From Symsagittifera roscoffensis (Eukaryota > Xenacoelomorpha > Acoela > Convolutidae): DNA of 64,000 nt. The notes under the pieces are model-generated. The model made no database searches, was not told where the DNA came from, and was given only the letters and a program-made list of their open reading frames with translations. The translations under genes were made by a program, and so were the position numbers. Where the stretch lies: positions 15,230,864 to 15,294,863 of the forward strand of contig NC_087071.1 in NCBI RefSeq assembly GCF_963678635.1, read 5' to 3'. Each line of letters starts with the position of its first letter. Within the stretch, counting starts at the first letter, position 1. Shown piece by piece: positions 34,341-46,174 of this stretch.

Positions 34341-35406
34341 TTTTTCTACGCTCCGCCACTTTGAAATATTTGGGCGAATGTTACACTTCTAATACATTCT
34401 CGTTTCGATTATCAAAGTTGTAATTAAATAAGTTGCGCTCAAATGGTACAAAAAAGCACATAATTTGTTGTTTGTGGGTCACTGAAATACAAACAAACGC
34501 CCTTAAGAATTTTTTTGAACGATCAGAGAAATTGAAAGAACAAAAGAAGAACAAAGAGAACTTAGGTGTTGGAAAATCTAGTTATTTTTCTACAAACTGA
34601 ACTTTTTGTTCTCGTAATGTTCAAAAAAACTCTACAATAGAAAAAAAAATTAACCGAAACTCCTTGGAAGCGCTAATAAATCTGCTTCATTTTTGATTTA
34701 TATATATATCTGTAATTATTCCTGTAAAGTATCCAAAAGTGTGCGAGTCGAGATCATTTCGTCCGCATGACTAATTCTCATGACTAAGGATCTTCGTGAG
34801 CTTCCTTGTCCCCATTTAGAGAAGGAAAAATTGAAGGTGGCTTTTCAATATTATTTCGTTCAAATCAGAGTCAGGATATCTCATTGGAAAATTTTTGGTT
34901 GAAGCCGTAAAAAAGATTGACATTTGCGATTTGCTCGAGTCTCCACTTCGTTGTATGTTGTTCTTGCGTACACTCTCCACAAGATCTATTCAATCTACGT
35001 TCCATTGAACTGATATCAAGTTCGCTTAAGTACACAGTAAATTGTATTTTCTAATGAAGTTTTGTTTTCAGGGCCATACAAGTGTCAATACTTACAGGTT
35101 TTTATTAAGCAAAAATGACCTTGCAAGAATGACACTTGCAGCAGAATCGAGCTAGCTGAACACGTTTTTCAGTTTCTCATTAGGCAATTTAATATCCAGA
35201 ATGGAAATTTCTAAATTGAATATCTTATAACTATCGTTTTTCATCTCCGTTCCCCATGCACTAATAATTGTTGGCAAGCGCTCAGTTTCTTCTTATTCCT
35301 CCAAAATTGTGCCCAGGTCGGCCACTGCTTCACTCGGTTCTCGTTGTTTTGCTCCGCGTTCCTTTCACCGATGTTGTCGGATGAAGCAGTAACTTCGAAT
35401 TCAAAC

Positions 35407-35646
35407 TCACAAGACGATCAAACTGGCGTGTATCGGAACTTGAAGCTGCATATTTATTTGCAACATGATAGTCATACTCTTGTTTTGATTTGAACCTAGA
35501 TGTACAATGAGGACATGTACAATGAGGAAATTCGACTTTCTTCTGATGTCTTGCAGCATAACAGCGCCTGTAATGTCAAACGCAGACTGCACGTTTGTTT
35601 TTCTTGTTTCAATTAGTGCAGGCAGTACCTTTAAAGATGATCGCAA
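35407..35646 (-). pseudogene. Fragment of an unrecognised protein, also at 51.7-52.1 kb
   Basis: The minus-strand frame contains SAFDITGAVMLQDIRRKSNF and ends its similarity in MTIMLQ. The frame at 51,686-52,108 contains SAVKITGANVLQ..KNFNLHVFVV and LTIMLQ in the same order, then continues with QEGEHTGGIARQCLERI, a part missing here but found at 38,985-39,118 on the plus strand. This copy is therefore cut exactly after the TIMLQ block. Confidence 0.5.
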
Positions 35647-36320
35647 ATTTTAGGGATTCAAAATACCAATTGAAACTGAATTTAAAAAAAAATTTTTTTT
35701 ACTCATTGTTTTCTTTCACAAATAGAAAAATTGAAGTAATGTTAAACTGACTGTGTTCTGGTTGTCAGTTTTTTTTACTTTATTCAATAAAACAGGCGTT
35801 TTTATACTAACTAGGACAACATCGCCTCTGCTTATTTTTATGGTGGTGACGTCTTTATTTTAGTAGGAATGACTTCATTGTCAAGGAATTTTGCGTTTTT
35901 GATTTAAATCTTAAAACTTCTAGAAACTTCATGAAAAATTTTCATGCACTCAGAACTCAGCAGTTTTGCACAAGACTCTGGATTAAAAATCGAGAAAGTT
36001 TGAATTCGAGTCTTTAAAAAACATTTAAGTTGCCTCCAATTAATCTGCGAGAAAAAAAAAAGTTTTCTGAGTGAGTTCCTCATTGATGAAATAGATGTAG
36101 ACTCTTTTTCTGGACGTTATATTGTTTCAAATAGAGACTTTCGACACATAAATTTTTATTCAGTGAAACTCGCACAATCAAAAAATATATTTTCAACACA
36201 AAGTAGCATATCTATTTTTAAAGTAAAATCAACTGAAATGCACCTGATAAGGAACGAAATAATTTTGAATCTAGGTTGTTTGCAATTAATCAGAAACGCC
36301 TAGAAAAAGGTTCGAAAAAT
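35460..36320. repeat. Direct copy of 51,808-52,690
   Basis: Shared words in order include CAACATGATAGTCA, GGACATG/AGACATG, CGATGTCTT, GCGCCTGTTAT/AATGTC, AGGACAACA and GCACCTGA..AAGGAA. Orientation is the same as at 51.8-52.7 kb. Similarity is moderate with many small gaps. Confidence 0.65.
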
Positions 36321-38959
36321 GTTCAATTTTCTCTGAAAAAGTTTAATTTCCATCCATTGAAATTATAATGTCTTCTGATGGATACGAAAATTTTTGAAAT
36401 CAACTGATCGAAAAAGACAAGATATAAATTTCCTAAAATGTAAGCTCTTCCTGATTGGTTACCACTTTTCACAACAGTTTTCATCAAAGAAAAGTGAAAC
36501 CTGATTCGACGCGACTGCTGCCCTTATAAGAGAAACGTACTATGATTGATATTTTCACCCAACTTTATTAAAAAAGTTCATCACTCTCAATAAAAAAAAT
36601 ATTTTCGAGTCAGCTACAGCCAACAACAATAACCACTTCTTCTGAGCTAAATTCTTCTAGTCTTCAATGAACTATTTTTTTTTGCTCTACTCCATTCTCA
36701 ACTGTTGATTAGAAAATCTCTTCGCAGTCCAGAACAATGGTTTTTTTACTATCTAAACTTTTCTCCTGATGCGGTTCAAATTCAAGTTTTTTATACTTTC
36801 TCTAGAGTATTCCCTATTCAACTGAATCTCCCAACCTAATTGTGGCCAATTGTTGAAATCTTGAAATCTTTACTAAAGTCTTCAATGAACATAACCAGAT
36901 ACAATTAGAACCATCATGACTCAGCTTAGAACGATGGCGATTATGTTGAAGACTTCAGGTCACGTCGGGATGGACAATCTCATACTTTTTCCTAACTTCA
37001 GATATGTGGCTCAACTTGCAAACTTTTTTCACTCTTCCTGGGGGAAAATGAGCTGCCTAGAATCCAATTACTAAAAAAAGAGTTTGTGGGCCTCAGATTC
37101 AAAGTTTCCAGTGAGCAAACCAGCCAGTGAATCGCCAGTAAAAGAATCCAAACCAGCTTCGAGCTCCATTGAGAATTTCCAAAGTTTGAAAATTGAGCTG
37201 CCTGGATATAAAAATAATTTGATTGTTGTCTTCTGAACTGTTTTATTTGTTTTTCAACAAAATTTTCAATTTTATCGAGGACAAATAAAGTGCAGATTTA
37301 AGTTCTTAAAATAATGCCTCAGCTGTGAAAGAAAATATCAGCCTTCCTGTGTATTCAAAGCTTTGAAAAAGTATTCCTTGTTTGCCTGGGGAGTCTTTTT
37401 TCATTGAAATATTTTGTGATTGTATGCCTGGACCTATCCAGGATCTGATAGTCATATGAGGATTTGATAACGGTGTCATAAATTCTGATACAACTCTTTA
37501 CAGAGAGCTTTCTTCTCTATACTTTCTAGCTTCAAACAGTGACTGCATTATTATTTGAAATAGCTTCAAGTGAAGTACTTTTAAAAATGGTACATTTTGG
37601 CGCATTTTAAGACACGTTCCATATAAAAATGAAGAAAAAATTTGTTTTGTCTAGATACCAGTATTTTTTAAGGATGTTATTAGACTTTGTTACCAGTTGT
37701 AGAATTCTGATATATATAGTCTCCAATATCGCTTCTTTCAATTATATATATATTTTTTTCAAACTGGAAATGAATTTCACAAATTTTGTCCTTAGCTCAT
37801 CTAGCGTAACACAACAGCACTGAAAATTGTTCAAAAGATAAGTATCTTTCTTTTTTAATAAAAGGAGTCTGTGGACAGAAGTTTTTCGTGGGAAAAAAGT
37901 TTTGATTTGATGTTTGATCATGTCATTGATCTCAAAACTTTCACACCACTTTCTTTGTATCCTTCCATGTTTTTTGTTCAATTTTGTTTCTTTTTATTCT
38001 TAATGCACTCCGGTCCACGCTATCCATCTCTCCTCTCTTTTTTTCTCGCTCAAAATCCTGATCCGTCAAAGATGGACAAACTTCTTAAATTAAACAGAAG
38101 AATTGAAGTATTAGAAGCAGCCAACTGCTTCAAGTTTAAGTTTAGCCTAATCAAGTTAGCCATTCATGTTGAAACAAACGATATTCGTTTGCTTACCACA
38201 AGTTACAGAACTCTCAATTTTGCATTCTGGTCTTGTTTCCAGAATATAAAGTCAAAGCATTCTCAAAATTGCGAATTTTCTTATGTACAGCTTTTAAATA
38301 CTGCACACTGGTGGTAAACTTCTATCTGATGTACAGTCTTGTTGTAGTATCCTGTTTTACTGAGAAAGCTTAGAGCTGTCCTGCATCAATTCCAAAGATC
38401 GATTTAGAATTAATTGCTAAGCTTCTGATGAAAACCTTATTAAGTACAGGTCTGAACACACAGATATTTTTCACACAGAATCTTGTAACTTTGCAAAACG
38501 GACAAACTTTTTCATTTATTTATTTGTGCAGATGTATGTTTGCTATGTTCGGAAGTGTACATCCTAGTTTGTCTCCGCAACTCTCTCGTTATGGTTGATG
38601 TGGATTTTTGTTGCATTTTTTTGATGGTTGAAACAACTTTCTTTGGAACACAGTATTTCCGTTTCTGTACCAAGTCGATGGTAAGTATTTGTAACGAACC
38701 AGTCTGATGTAGTCAGAGTGTTGCTTTCAATCTATGTCAGTGCTTGTCACTAATCAATCCCTGTTTTTCTCAATTTTTTTAAATAGTCAGTTCAGTCTTT
38801 GTCTCGACGTTTTCTGTATCTATGTTCAGAAAAAAGTCTTCATATGGAAGCAATTCCGAGAAATACCGCTCGTCAGGGTTTTTCAAGCTACTTAAAGTGA
38901 AGAAATCCTTTCGTTCCGTAAATATTCTAAGATTTGAGAAAGAATTTCAAGATTTTTAT

Positions 38960-39118
38960 GCACCAACCAAAAATTTTTTCTTGTTTAATTGTTTGACGAT
39001 CATGTTGCAAGAAGGAGAACATACTGGAGGAATAGCTCGACAGTGTCTTGAAAGAATTGACCAAACATTTAAATTGATGAGGTTAAGCAATCAAATCGTT
39101 CAAAATTTTGAAACCTAG
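38960..39118 (+). pseudogene. C-terminal fragment of the GEHTGG protein
   Basis: The frame reads NCLTIMLQEGEHTGGIARQC and continues LERIDQTFKLMRL to a stop at 39,116. It is nearly identical to the C-terminal part of the minus-strand frame at 51,686-52,108, but in opposite orientation. The upstream part (38,822-38,960) does not match that homologue. Confidence 0.55.
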
Positions 39119-40330
39119 TCATTTGCGATTCTGAGTATATTTTCGTCCATACAGAGGAACTGAAAAAGACTCAATTTACAACTTAGATTCGTAAACGTCT
39201 TTCAAGTTTTTCTTATCAATGAGGATCACTAGAACTAGATCATTGCTCTTGTTTTGAGTCTCGACATTTAGGACGAGACAAAACAGCGATGAGTAGAAAT
39301 CTCAATCTCACAGAACTACCATTGAAAGTGTGGAAAAAATTCTTTGATCAGCTGAACGAATAAGATAAAAATGTTTTCTTAAAGTAATGTTCAAGAAGCT
39401 GATTTGTCAACGAATTTTTAAGGATTCAAGAAACAACAAAAGTTTTTGATTTGAAACAACATCTAGAGAGATAACCTACTATTTTTTTTGTTCGCGATAG
39501 TATTATATGTTGGACGAATTCAGCCCGGTGGGGGGGGGGGGGGGGGTTCTGATTGCCATGTATTAACAAAGGCAATAGAGCATAAGGTCAGCACCTTATG
39601 TATTAACATACGCTATAGATTTCCCAATGTATTAAGATAGGGAATAGGTTTCCAACTGTATTAGGATAGCAGGTTTCAGATAGGAAGTTTCAGATAGTAC
39701 GTTTCAGATGGTAAGTTTTTTTCGGCGCCCAAATTTCCCATGTATAGTGTATAGATTTCCCTAAGTATGAGAAATTCATTGTAGGGAATTAAGAACTCAT
39801 TAGGATAGGGAATAGGAATCCTAATAAATTACTATGGTAAGGTTTCAGATTGTAAGTTTCAAAAAAACTTTGGCACCCGAGTTTTTTGAAGCTCGAGTTT
39901 GCCGACACTTGCGTTTCTTCTACGATTTGTGATATGTGAGGGCTATTTTGTCTTAGAAAACTTCGGTATATTAATTTTCAGATGGTAAGTTTCAGAAATT
40001 TTTTTGAATTTTTCCTGTAAATACATTTTTCTCTTGAAAAAAGTTTTTTTATTAAAAAAACCGGAAAAAAAACATTTAGATGGTAAGTTTCAGATGGTAA
40101 GTTCAAACAAAAATTAGGTTTCATAAACTAATATATAACAGAATTTTTTTTTTGTCGAAAAAATCCTTTAGATACTTAATTCATCTTAATTATATTCCCT
40201 CAGGTTATCTGGGAAAAATTGTCAAGGGGAAATTACCTTTGACAGGTTAATTATTCCACTCCACGAGATATCAGGGGAATCTTAACAGATCCTCACGGTT
40301 GACTACTTTTATATCTCACTTTATTTTTTA
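38985..40330. repeat. Left arm of the giant inverted repeat
   Basis: This is complementary to 50,470-51,828. The outer part (38,985-39,527) includes GGACGAGACAAAACAGCGATG and GTATTATATGTTGGACGAATTCAGCCC. The inner part (39,547-40,330) is rich in AT and in GGTAAGTTTCAGATGG and GTATTAAGATAGGGAATAGG units and ends in TTTGACAGGTTAATTATTCC..CACGAGATATCAGGG. The inner part is the likely terminal repeat of the virus-like element, since it recurs alone at 52,858-53,050. Confidence 0.85.
39530..39546. repeat. 17-base G run
   Basis: The homopolymer sits between the flank-like and the terminal-repeat-like parts of the left arm, exactly mirrored by a 15-base C run on the right. Its exact length is unreliable in most sequencing. 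Confidence 0.9.
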
Positions 40331-40540
40331 TTCCTTTTATCTATTTTTTCCGGAGCTTTAGATCTGAAGAAAAACAAAATAGATAGTACAGAGATGATAA
40401 CAAAGAAAAGTCGCAAAAAAATTAAAATTTTTTTTATAGGAACCTGAAAACTCAAAAACTTAAATATTTTCAGCGACTGTTCCGAATTTGTCAATTTGAA
40501 TGTTTGATAGTCTTTCTCCCAAGACCATCACTTTCGTTAC

Positions 40541-41766
40541 TTACTCCAAGGGATATTGGAAAAATATTTCTAATCTCAAGCTTTCTCCACTAAGTTCTGG
40601 ATAATACAACTGTTCAGCTGCATCCTGTAATGAAGTCAAGTCGAAAACTAGAACACAGTGATTTGGAAAATCATCCACAGGAAGAGCAGGAAAATCTTCG
40701 TTAAACTGCATTGCTTTCATTGTTGTAATATAGGGGCGACAAGGAGAAGTTGTATCTAATGAAATAATTGCTCCTTCGCCCCAAATAATTCTAAGCTCTC
40801 TCAAATGAGTTTCTGATAATTGAAAATATTTTCATGAAAAGGTCCCGCGACCTCCGATTTTGTATTCATTGCAACAGCTATCCTTCTGATTGGGGCATTA
40901 TTGAAAACATTTTCCTGAATAAACTGGTTTTGACGAGATGAAACGATAAAAGTTCTTGCTATAGTTTCATGTTATTGTAATGAGCAGGTCCTTTTTACAG
41001 ATTCTATTGCAAATAATGATGGTTAGATTCAGCTACTAAAAACTTTTTTTTAAACAGTGTACAATCAACAATTTTCAGACTAACATTTGGATTAGCAGAC
41101 AGCAGGTAAAAATTAGGTCTAGCTCAATTTAGTTTGGTTTTGGTAGTAATAATTTTTCACAAGTAAACAAGTCAATGGCTAGCCTGCCATAAAATGAAAA
41201 AATTGTCCCCGATCCTAAAGAATTTACTCTATCAGTGAACGGATACATATCAAATACTTCCGGATATCTTCAAAATTATATCCGTGACAAGCAAGTACTC
41301 CTTTATTACTCACTGCCGACGAGTTGAATTTGTTCGATATTTGTACTTTATGACGATATAATCCATTGGCGTTGTAAGCCATTGTTTTATTCAAATAAAT
41401 TTAACAATTGGAGAATAGAGAATGTAGTAGTTTGTTTACATAAGTTAAGTAAGTTTGTGGTTCCTCATCTGAATCTTCCTCCGATTCTGCTTTATGTTCT
41501 GTTTTTTCTTTCTTGAAAGCATCAGACAACCTCCCTTTGAATAATTCAAGCTTTAAACTGAGGTGGGTATCACTCCTATCCAAATAAATTTTACGGTCCG
41601 TCTCAAAATCAAACTCACAACTACTTTCACCTATAAAAACACTGAGAATATTTTTTTGAGTGTGAGATGAAATAAGCGTTTCCAAAACTAGGACTATATC
41701 AAAAATCTCCGAAGAAAAATTTGTAAAAGCTCCGTACCCAAAATGACTACTTTGATTTACACTCAT
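40541..41766 (-). pseudogene. Capsid-like protein, F54H12.2-like, left copy, broken
   Basis: The start is MSVNQSSHFGYGAFTNFSS; the first intact stretch (41,401-41,766) has FDFETDRKIYLDRSDTHLSL and an acidic TEHKAESEEDSDEEPQ loop. The middle is split by stops and frameshifts (KVQISNKFNSSAVSNKGVL is still readable). The last intact stretch (40,541-40,804) has SLDTTSPCRPYITTMKAMQF and ALPVDDFPNHCVLVFDLTSL. The layout and wording match the F54H12.2-like family encoded next to F54H12.3-type integrases in invertebrates, regarded as a capsid-like protein of virus-related elements. The length, about 408 codons, fits the family as I know it. It follows the core-like gene with a one-base gap. Confidence 0.75.
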
Positions 41767-41767
41767 T

Positions 41768-42120
41768 TTATTTTGTCAGAGTTGTCTTTGCAAGAGCGAC
41801 TGTTTTTCGAACTACTTTTCGCGAAATGGTTCTTCTAGTTCTACCTTTGGATTTCTTTTTTCCTCCGCCCAACTGTTTTTGTTCCAAGATCTGTTGCAAA
41901 TGCTTTGAGTTTTTTTTGTCCACTGATATTTTCTCCAATCTCTGGAGCAGCAATTTCAAATAAATCTGCTCCTATTCTTTCTTGCAGCTGGGACTATATA
42001 TTTTTCAATAAAGGAAATTGCAGTTCTCCCAAGAGTTTGTGCAAAAGCACCAAAACTTCTTCCACGTCGTCTTGCACGTCCACGAAATATAGGAAAATTA
42101 GCTGATATTTGAACAACCAT
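41768..42120 (-). pseudogene. Small basic core-like protein of the virus-like element
   Basis: A short, strongly basic product starts at MVVQISANFPIFRGRARRRG. It carries an alanine- and isoleucine-rich helix (FAQTLGRTAISFIEKYIVPA) and, after a frameshift, a tail with GGGKKKSKGRTRRTISRKVV ending at TLTK. Basic small proteins of this kind next to capsid genes resemble adenovirus-type core proteins that neutralise packaged DNA (general knowledge; the role here is inference). The frame changes near 41,960. The corresponding gene is deleted from the right copy. Confidence 0.6.
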
Positions 42121-42137
42121 TTTGTTTGAAGTATAAA

Positions 42138-42962
42138 TCAAAAATGCTTATCCGAAATCTGCCGAAACAAGAGAACAACTTGTGTAATTCCTACGGACAC
42201 AAAAGGAATTTTTTCACCGTTTGTGTCCCTTAGTTCTTTTTTATGCTGTGGAAAGAATTTTTTAATATTTTTTCAAATTGCAGATTTGTAAAGGATTGTT
42301 AATTTATATACATCCGGTAGATCTTATGTCTCCTTTTTTACTTTGGAAATGAAAGGAATACTACGCAGTAAAGGAATTTTTGTATAACCTACTATATTAT
42401 CTTCTATAATATCACTATAAATCATTAGGGAATGTAATCTTATAATGTCGTAAGATTACTGAGGATAATTTGGTCGCTTACTTTTCATTATAACCCCTGT
42501 CTAATATTGTTCTAAATCACAACCGAAAATGTGAATCACATCAGCACTGTGAATTATAAACATTGACTGATCCTCACGTAAATGATTGGCAATTTTTTGA
42601 GTAATATTATCTACTGATACATAAATTCCGTTCTACTCATATTTTTGTGCGACTATACGTTTTCGAACTTTGTCATTCATGGCTACAATTATATCAACAA
42701 TACTTGGATACCATCCAGGTTCAATATGCATCGGTTGAACCGTTTTTTTTCCTCAGGACTTTCTTGTCCATCTATGAAAAAACAACTTTCCCTCCGTAAC
42801 GTTTTGGTACAATGAAGAGTACGATATTTCTGAAATAGCAACCTCCAATTCTCCCTTTAGATGTATTTGTTCCGGTAGAAACTTTGTAAAGGAACTAAGA
42901 CTATTATTCGGATAACAATTAAAAGAAGCATTAAAAACTTGCTCAATAGAAAAAGAATTCAT
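42138..42962 (-). pseudogene. Accessory virion-like protein between integrase and core gene, left copy
   Basis: The gene starts MNSFSIEQVFNASFNCYPNN and ends near GITQVVLLFRQISDKHF, about 275 codons, with several stops and frame changes. Readable blocks include FTKFLPEQIHLKGELEVAIS, MHIEPGWYPSIVDIIVAMND and HSLMIYSDIIEDNIVGYTK. The family regularly accompanies the F54H12.2-like gene and the integrase in invertebrate elements; I know no proven function, and a capsid-associated role is inference. The right copy (49,126-49,534) keeps only its N-terminal half. Confidence 0.6.
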
Positions 42963-43009
42963 GACAACTGATCGATAAAAATTTAAAATAAAAAATGGCT
43001 TAACTTTAA

Positions 43010-43860
43010 ACTGAACATTTTTAAAGCTCTTTTTCATATAGTTTTCCCAGAATTCTACTTTTTCGAGATCTTTGATGATGTATGTAGAAGGTTTTTTTTC
43101 GTAAAATTTCATCTGTAAAATTTCATCTGTAAACTGTGGCTTGTATTCTTTACGGACGGAATATCCTTTTTCGAAATTCTAACTATATCACCAATTTTGA
43201 ATTTTGCTTTCAGTATATTTCATGAACACTTTGTTATACAAAGTCGATAAAAACTCACTGTTTTTGACATCTCTCGGAGAGTTTCCAATTGATCGGTTTT
43301 TGCAAAAAATCAATGTAGAAACAATTTGCTGCAATTTGGGAACAAATTTTTCACCATGATCTTCAATGTTACGATATATTATTTGTTTTAAGAACTGAAT
43401 TGCTCTCTCTGCAAAGGCAGCTTTTGTTTCACTCATTGTTGAGTAAACTTCAAAGTCTTTCTCCCGGCAAAATTTTTTCAAAATTTCTCTCATTTTCTGT
43501 TCCTTCATCAACCGAAAAATTTTCAGGGGTACTTTTTTGAGATATCATTTTTCTGAAAGCTTGTAAATTGTCTTTGGCATACAAACTCTGTTGTTTGAAC
43601 TCTGACAAATATCGAAAAATTATCGACAGCAACTAATAATTACCTGACTCCATTGTTTTGACTAGCTAACTTGTCTACAAAAGCCAAGTCCATACACCAG
43701 ATTTCATTGATATATTCAGAAAAAGCTTGAAGTCTTCGGAAACGCCTGATTGGCGGATCAAATTTTGTATACGATGACTTGGTTTGTTTTTTGATAAACC
43801 ACTCAGTTTAATCACGCTTTGAATAGAAACGTACACAGCTCTGCCCCTAGAATACAATCT
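43010..43860 (-). pseudogene. DDE integrase, F54H12.3-like, left copy, broken
   Basis: The relic spans three or more frames. The N-terminal part at 43,857-43,675 contains KNKPSHRIQNLIRQSGVS. The core follows with FVDKLASQNNGV (first Asp), SVDEGTEN (second Asp) and TKAAFAERAIQFLKQIIYRN (Glu). The C-terminal part has FKIGDIVRISKKD, typical of retroviral-type integrase C-terminal domains, and a short duplicated stretch (CAGATGAAATTTTA twice, about 43,085-43,125). The enzyme family cuts and joins element ends into host DNA. The right copy at 48,180-49,100 is the same protein. Confidence 0.75.
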
Positions 43861-43984
43861 CTTTAGTCTTACTTTTCAGATTTTGAAAGGGATCCAAGTT
43901 CCTCTGTCTTTTGCTTCGGCATTATTGTTAATGACAAGTTTAGGAGGAAGTTAAGTTCCAAAATAGTCACGTAAAAATCTGTAA

Positions 43985-44275
43985 AATCGGGAAACATTTT
44001 TTTTGCAAATGGAGGAAAAAATGAAACAATTTTCGCAATTTGTAAAAAAAAATTGAAACACTTTTTGCAGTTGGAGGAAAAAAGTGAATTACTTTTCGCT
44101 TTTTGTCAAAAAAATTGAAACAATTTTTGCATTTTGTTGAAAAACTTGAAACAGTTTTCACATCTTGTCAAAAAAAAGTGAAACACTTTTCGCTTCTTGT
44201 CAAAGAAACTGAAACACTTTTTGCAACTTTTTATAAAAAACGTTTTTTGCAACTTCTTGAAAACCAAAAGTATTA
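43985..44275. repeat. Minisatellite, ~32-36 bp unit, about eight copies
   Basis: Units of the form GAAACA-TTTTTGCA-TTTGTCAAAAAAA follow one another, for example at about 44,010, 44,055, 44,113, 44,148, 44,178 and 44,208. It marks the inner end of the left element copy. A weaker, similarly worded stretch exists near 62.3 kb. Confidence 0.75.
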
Positions 44276-44577
44276 TTACATCTTTCTTAGGTGATTGAAA
44301 ATTTTTTGCAATTTTCTTAGTAACGGTGAGTTGTTTCTTTTTTAAAAATTATGGTGATTTCTTAAACATATGAGAGAAAATAGATGGAATATCAAAAGTT
44401 TTGTTCAATATTCACAAATTCATAACCATCAATGAAACAGTCAATTTTTTTAAGCAAATCATGTTCATATTTTGAATTTTGTACTTTACGAACTCTATCT
44501 AGAAAAGCTGAACCGATAGTTTGTGTGGAAGCTAGTTTCTAGTTAGAACATAAATAGTGACGTTAGAACTGTTTGCG

Positions 44578-44874
44578 TTACAGTCTTTTCTTTGCAACAA
44601 TTGGCAATTTTTCTGCTCCTTTCCATTTCAAATTGTGATGAACAGCGCGGTCAAAATTACCCAATTGTTGTAAAGATTGATCGAAAGATGAACCAATCAG
44701 AAGTATGTGAAATTTACATATTTCCAATGAACAGGAAGAATTGTGGGTAGAGACACAAAAGTTATTGGTTACCATATTTTTTTCGTAAAAATCACCCAAA
44801 ACGGAAATAAATAGCCATTTTTGACAGTAATCTGAGCAAAAGCTGGGAAGAGCTTGACACATAAGTGCAGCCAT
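44578..44874 (-). other. 98-codon open frame, unrecognised
   Basis: The frame has a balanced composition (MAALMCQALPSFCSDYCQKW, SLEICKFHILLIGSSFDQSL) unlike the poly-F/K frames nearby and lies between the left copy and the central gene set. It may be a remnant of another gene of the virus-like element; I do not recognise the family. Confidence 0.35.
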
Positions 44875-44989
44875 CTGGAACTATGATTTTTGCTGAGAAT
44901 TGTGGATATATATAAGAACACTAACACATATACAATTCCATGTTTGGAAGTTTCACTTAAAAATTCGAATTATAGTTCTATTTCTTTTT

Positions 44990-45672
44990 ATGGTTAATTG
45001 AATGTGTCAAATTGGTTACTTCCATTTTCATTTCGTCTCAAAATCATTTCTCTTATTTCTCTTCATCTGACCAGTCTGTTCTTCTATCGAAAAATGTACT
45101 CAAGAGCAGACACTAGTCCCAATTATATTGAATTCTCAAAAAATCAAACAAGAATTGGGAGATTTGCTTGGTCCCAAAACTCCTACAAAGGGGAAAAATT
45201 ACTTTGACCCCTGCTTTCAACTACTCAAGAAAAAATGAGTTGGGACAACTCGAAAAAAGACAGCAAGTCTATCTTGGTGAAAAAGCAGGAGAAGCAGTCT
45301 CGGCAGTTAGAAATACTGTTATTCACGATGCTGAAATACTTGGACCTCTTTCCTGTATTGGATCTCACTTCTGACAAGGAGTCAACTATGAATCAGGAGC
45401 TTGCCAACTGCAACAAAGTATATGACATAGCAACTTACACTAGAAGAAAAGTTTGTGTCACGATCAAGAAGTACAATGTTAACAAACCTCCCTACATTCA
45501 GATTCGACTGTTCACCGCAAAAGACAAAAAAGCAATAAAACAAGTTGCCTATGTCAACTATACTTTGAACGAATTCAAAAAATTGTCCCAAGTTTTGGGA
45601 GACTTTATGTTTGTTGAGAACTGTAATTTACAAAAAACGTGTGTTATTTATGTTTTTTGCCTTGTGGTTTAA
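44990..45672 (+). pseudogene. Unrecognised gene relic upstream of the ATPase
   Basis: Two overlapping frames alternate: 45,168-45,374 (LGQLEKRQQVYLGEKAGEAV, HDAEILGPLSCIG) and 45,235-45,672 (KVYDIATYTRRKVCVTIKKY, PPYIQIRLFTAKDKKAIKQV, QVLGDFMFVENCNLQKT). The last part reads like a small single-domain, DNA-binding-sized protein. Codon choice and position suggest it belongs to the virus-like element. It is not DNA polymerase B as far as visible motifs go. Confidence 0.4.
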
Positions 45673-45976
45673 TTATTTATCCTCAAAATCAATCATTTTT
45701 CTTTTAGTATTCGAATTGAGCAGTTTGAGTTAGAATATTGGTTTTTCTAGAAATTTAGTCTTAAAACTTCGCAATAATTTGGGACTTTTTTTAATTGTTC
45801 TTGAAGAAAAGTCTCAAAAAACTTCACTATTAATTTTAAAATCACAAAACTTACCAGCTTGCAGAATTTGGACGTAGACTCACAAATATCTCATTTTGAG
45901 TGGACTCTGCATGATAGTAGAAAAAAAAATTCACAAAAGATACAGATCCGATACCAAAAAATAGAACTTAGAAAAA

Positions 45977-46174
45977 ATGGAACCAAAGAAAATCGAATAT
46001 CGTAGAAACGGAAATCGATGGAAAAATATTCAATCTTTGCAACTACAAAGAGAAAAATATGACGAAATACTCGATATACTTCTTTCAATACTAGATTATG
46101 TAGAGAAATACAAAAAATCTTGCGACATTATTGACGAATGCACTGTAGAAATTGAACCTACAGAAATTGAATGA
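45977..46174 (+). CDS. 65-codon open frame, unrecognised
   Basis: This small, apparently intact frame (MEPKKIEYRRNGNRWKNIQ, then LQREKYDEILDILLSILDYV) is predicted helical with alternating charge. It sits directly before the next frame with a 23-base overlap, the tight packing expected inside a virus-like element. No family recognised. Confidence 0.4.
   Translation: MEPKKIEYRRNGNRWKNIQSLQLQREKYDEILDILLSILDYVEKYKKSCDIIDECTVEIEPTEIE

Larger units (their letters stand above)
34341..38984. other. AT-rich flank, left of the palindrome
   Basis: No intact gene is recognised. A 148-codon open frame at 37,871-38,317 is unrecognised and may be chance. The part from 35,455 to 38,985 is interpreted as an inverted segment (see findings), with a homologous block at 35,460-36,320. 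Confidence 0.35.
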
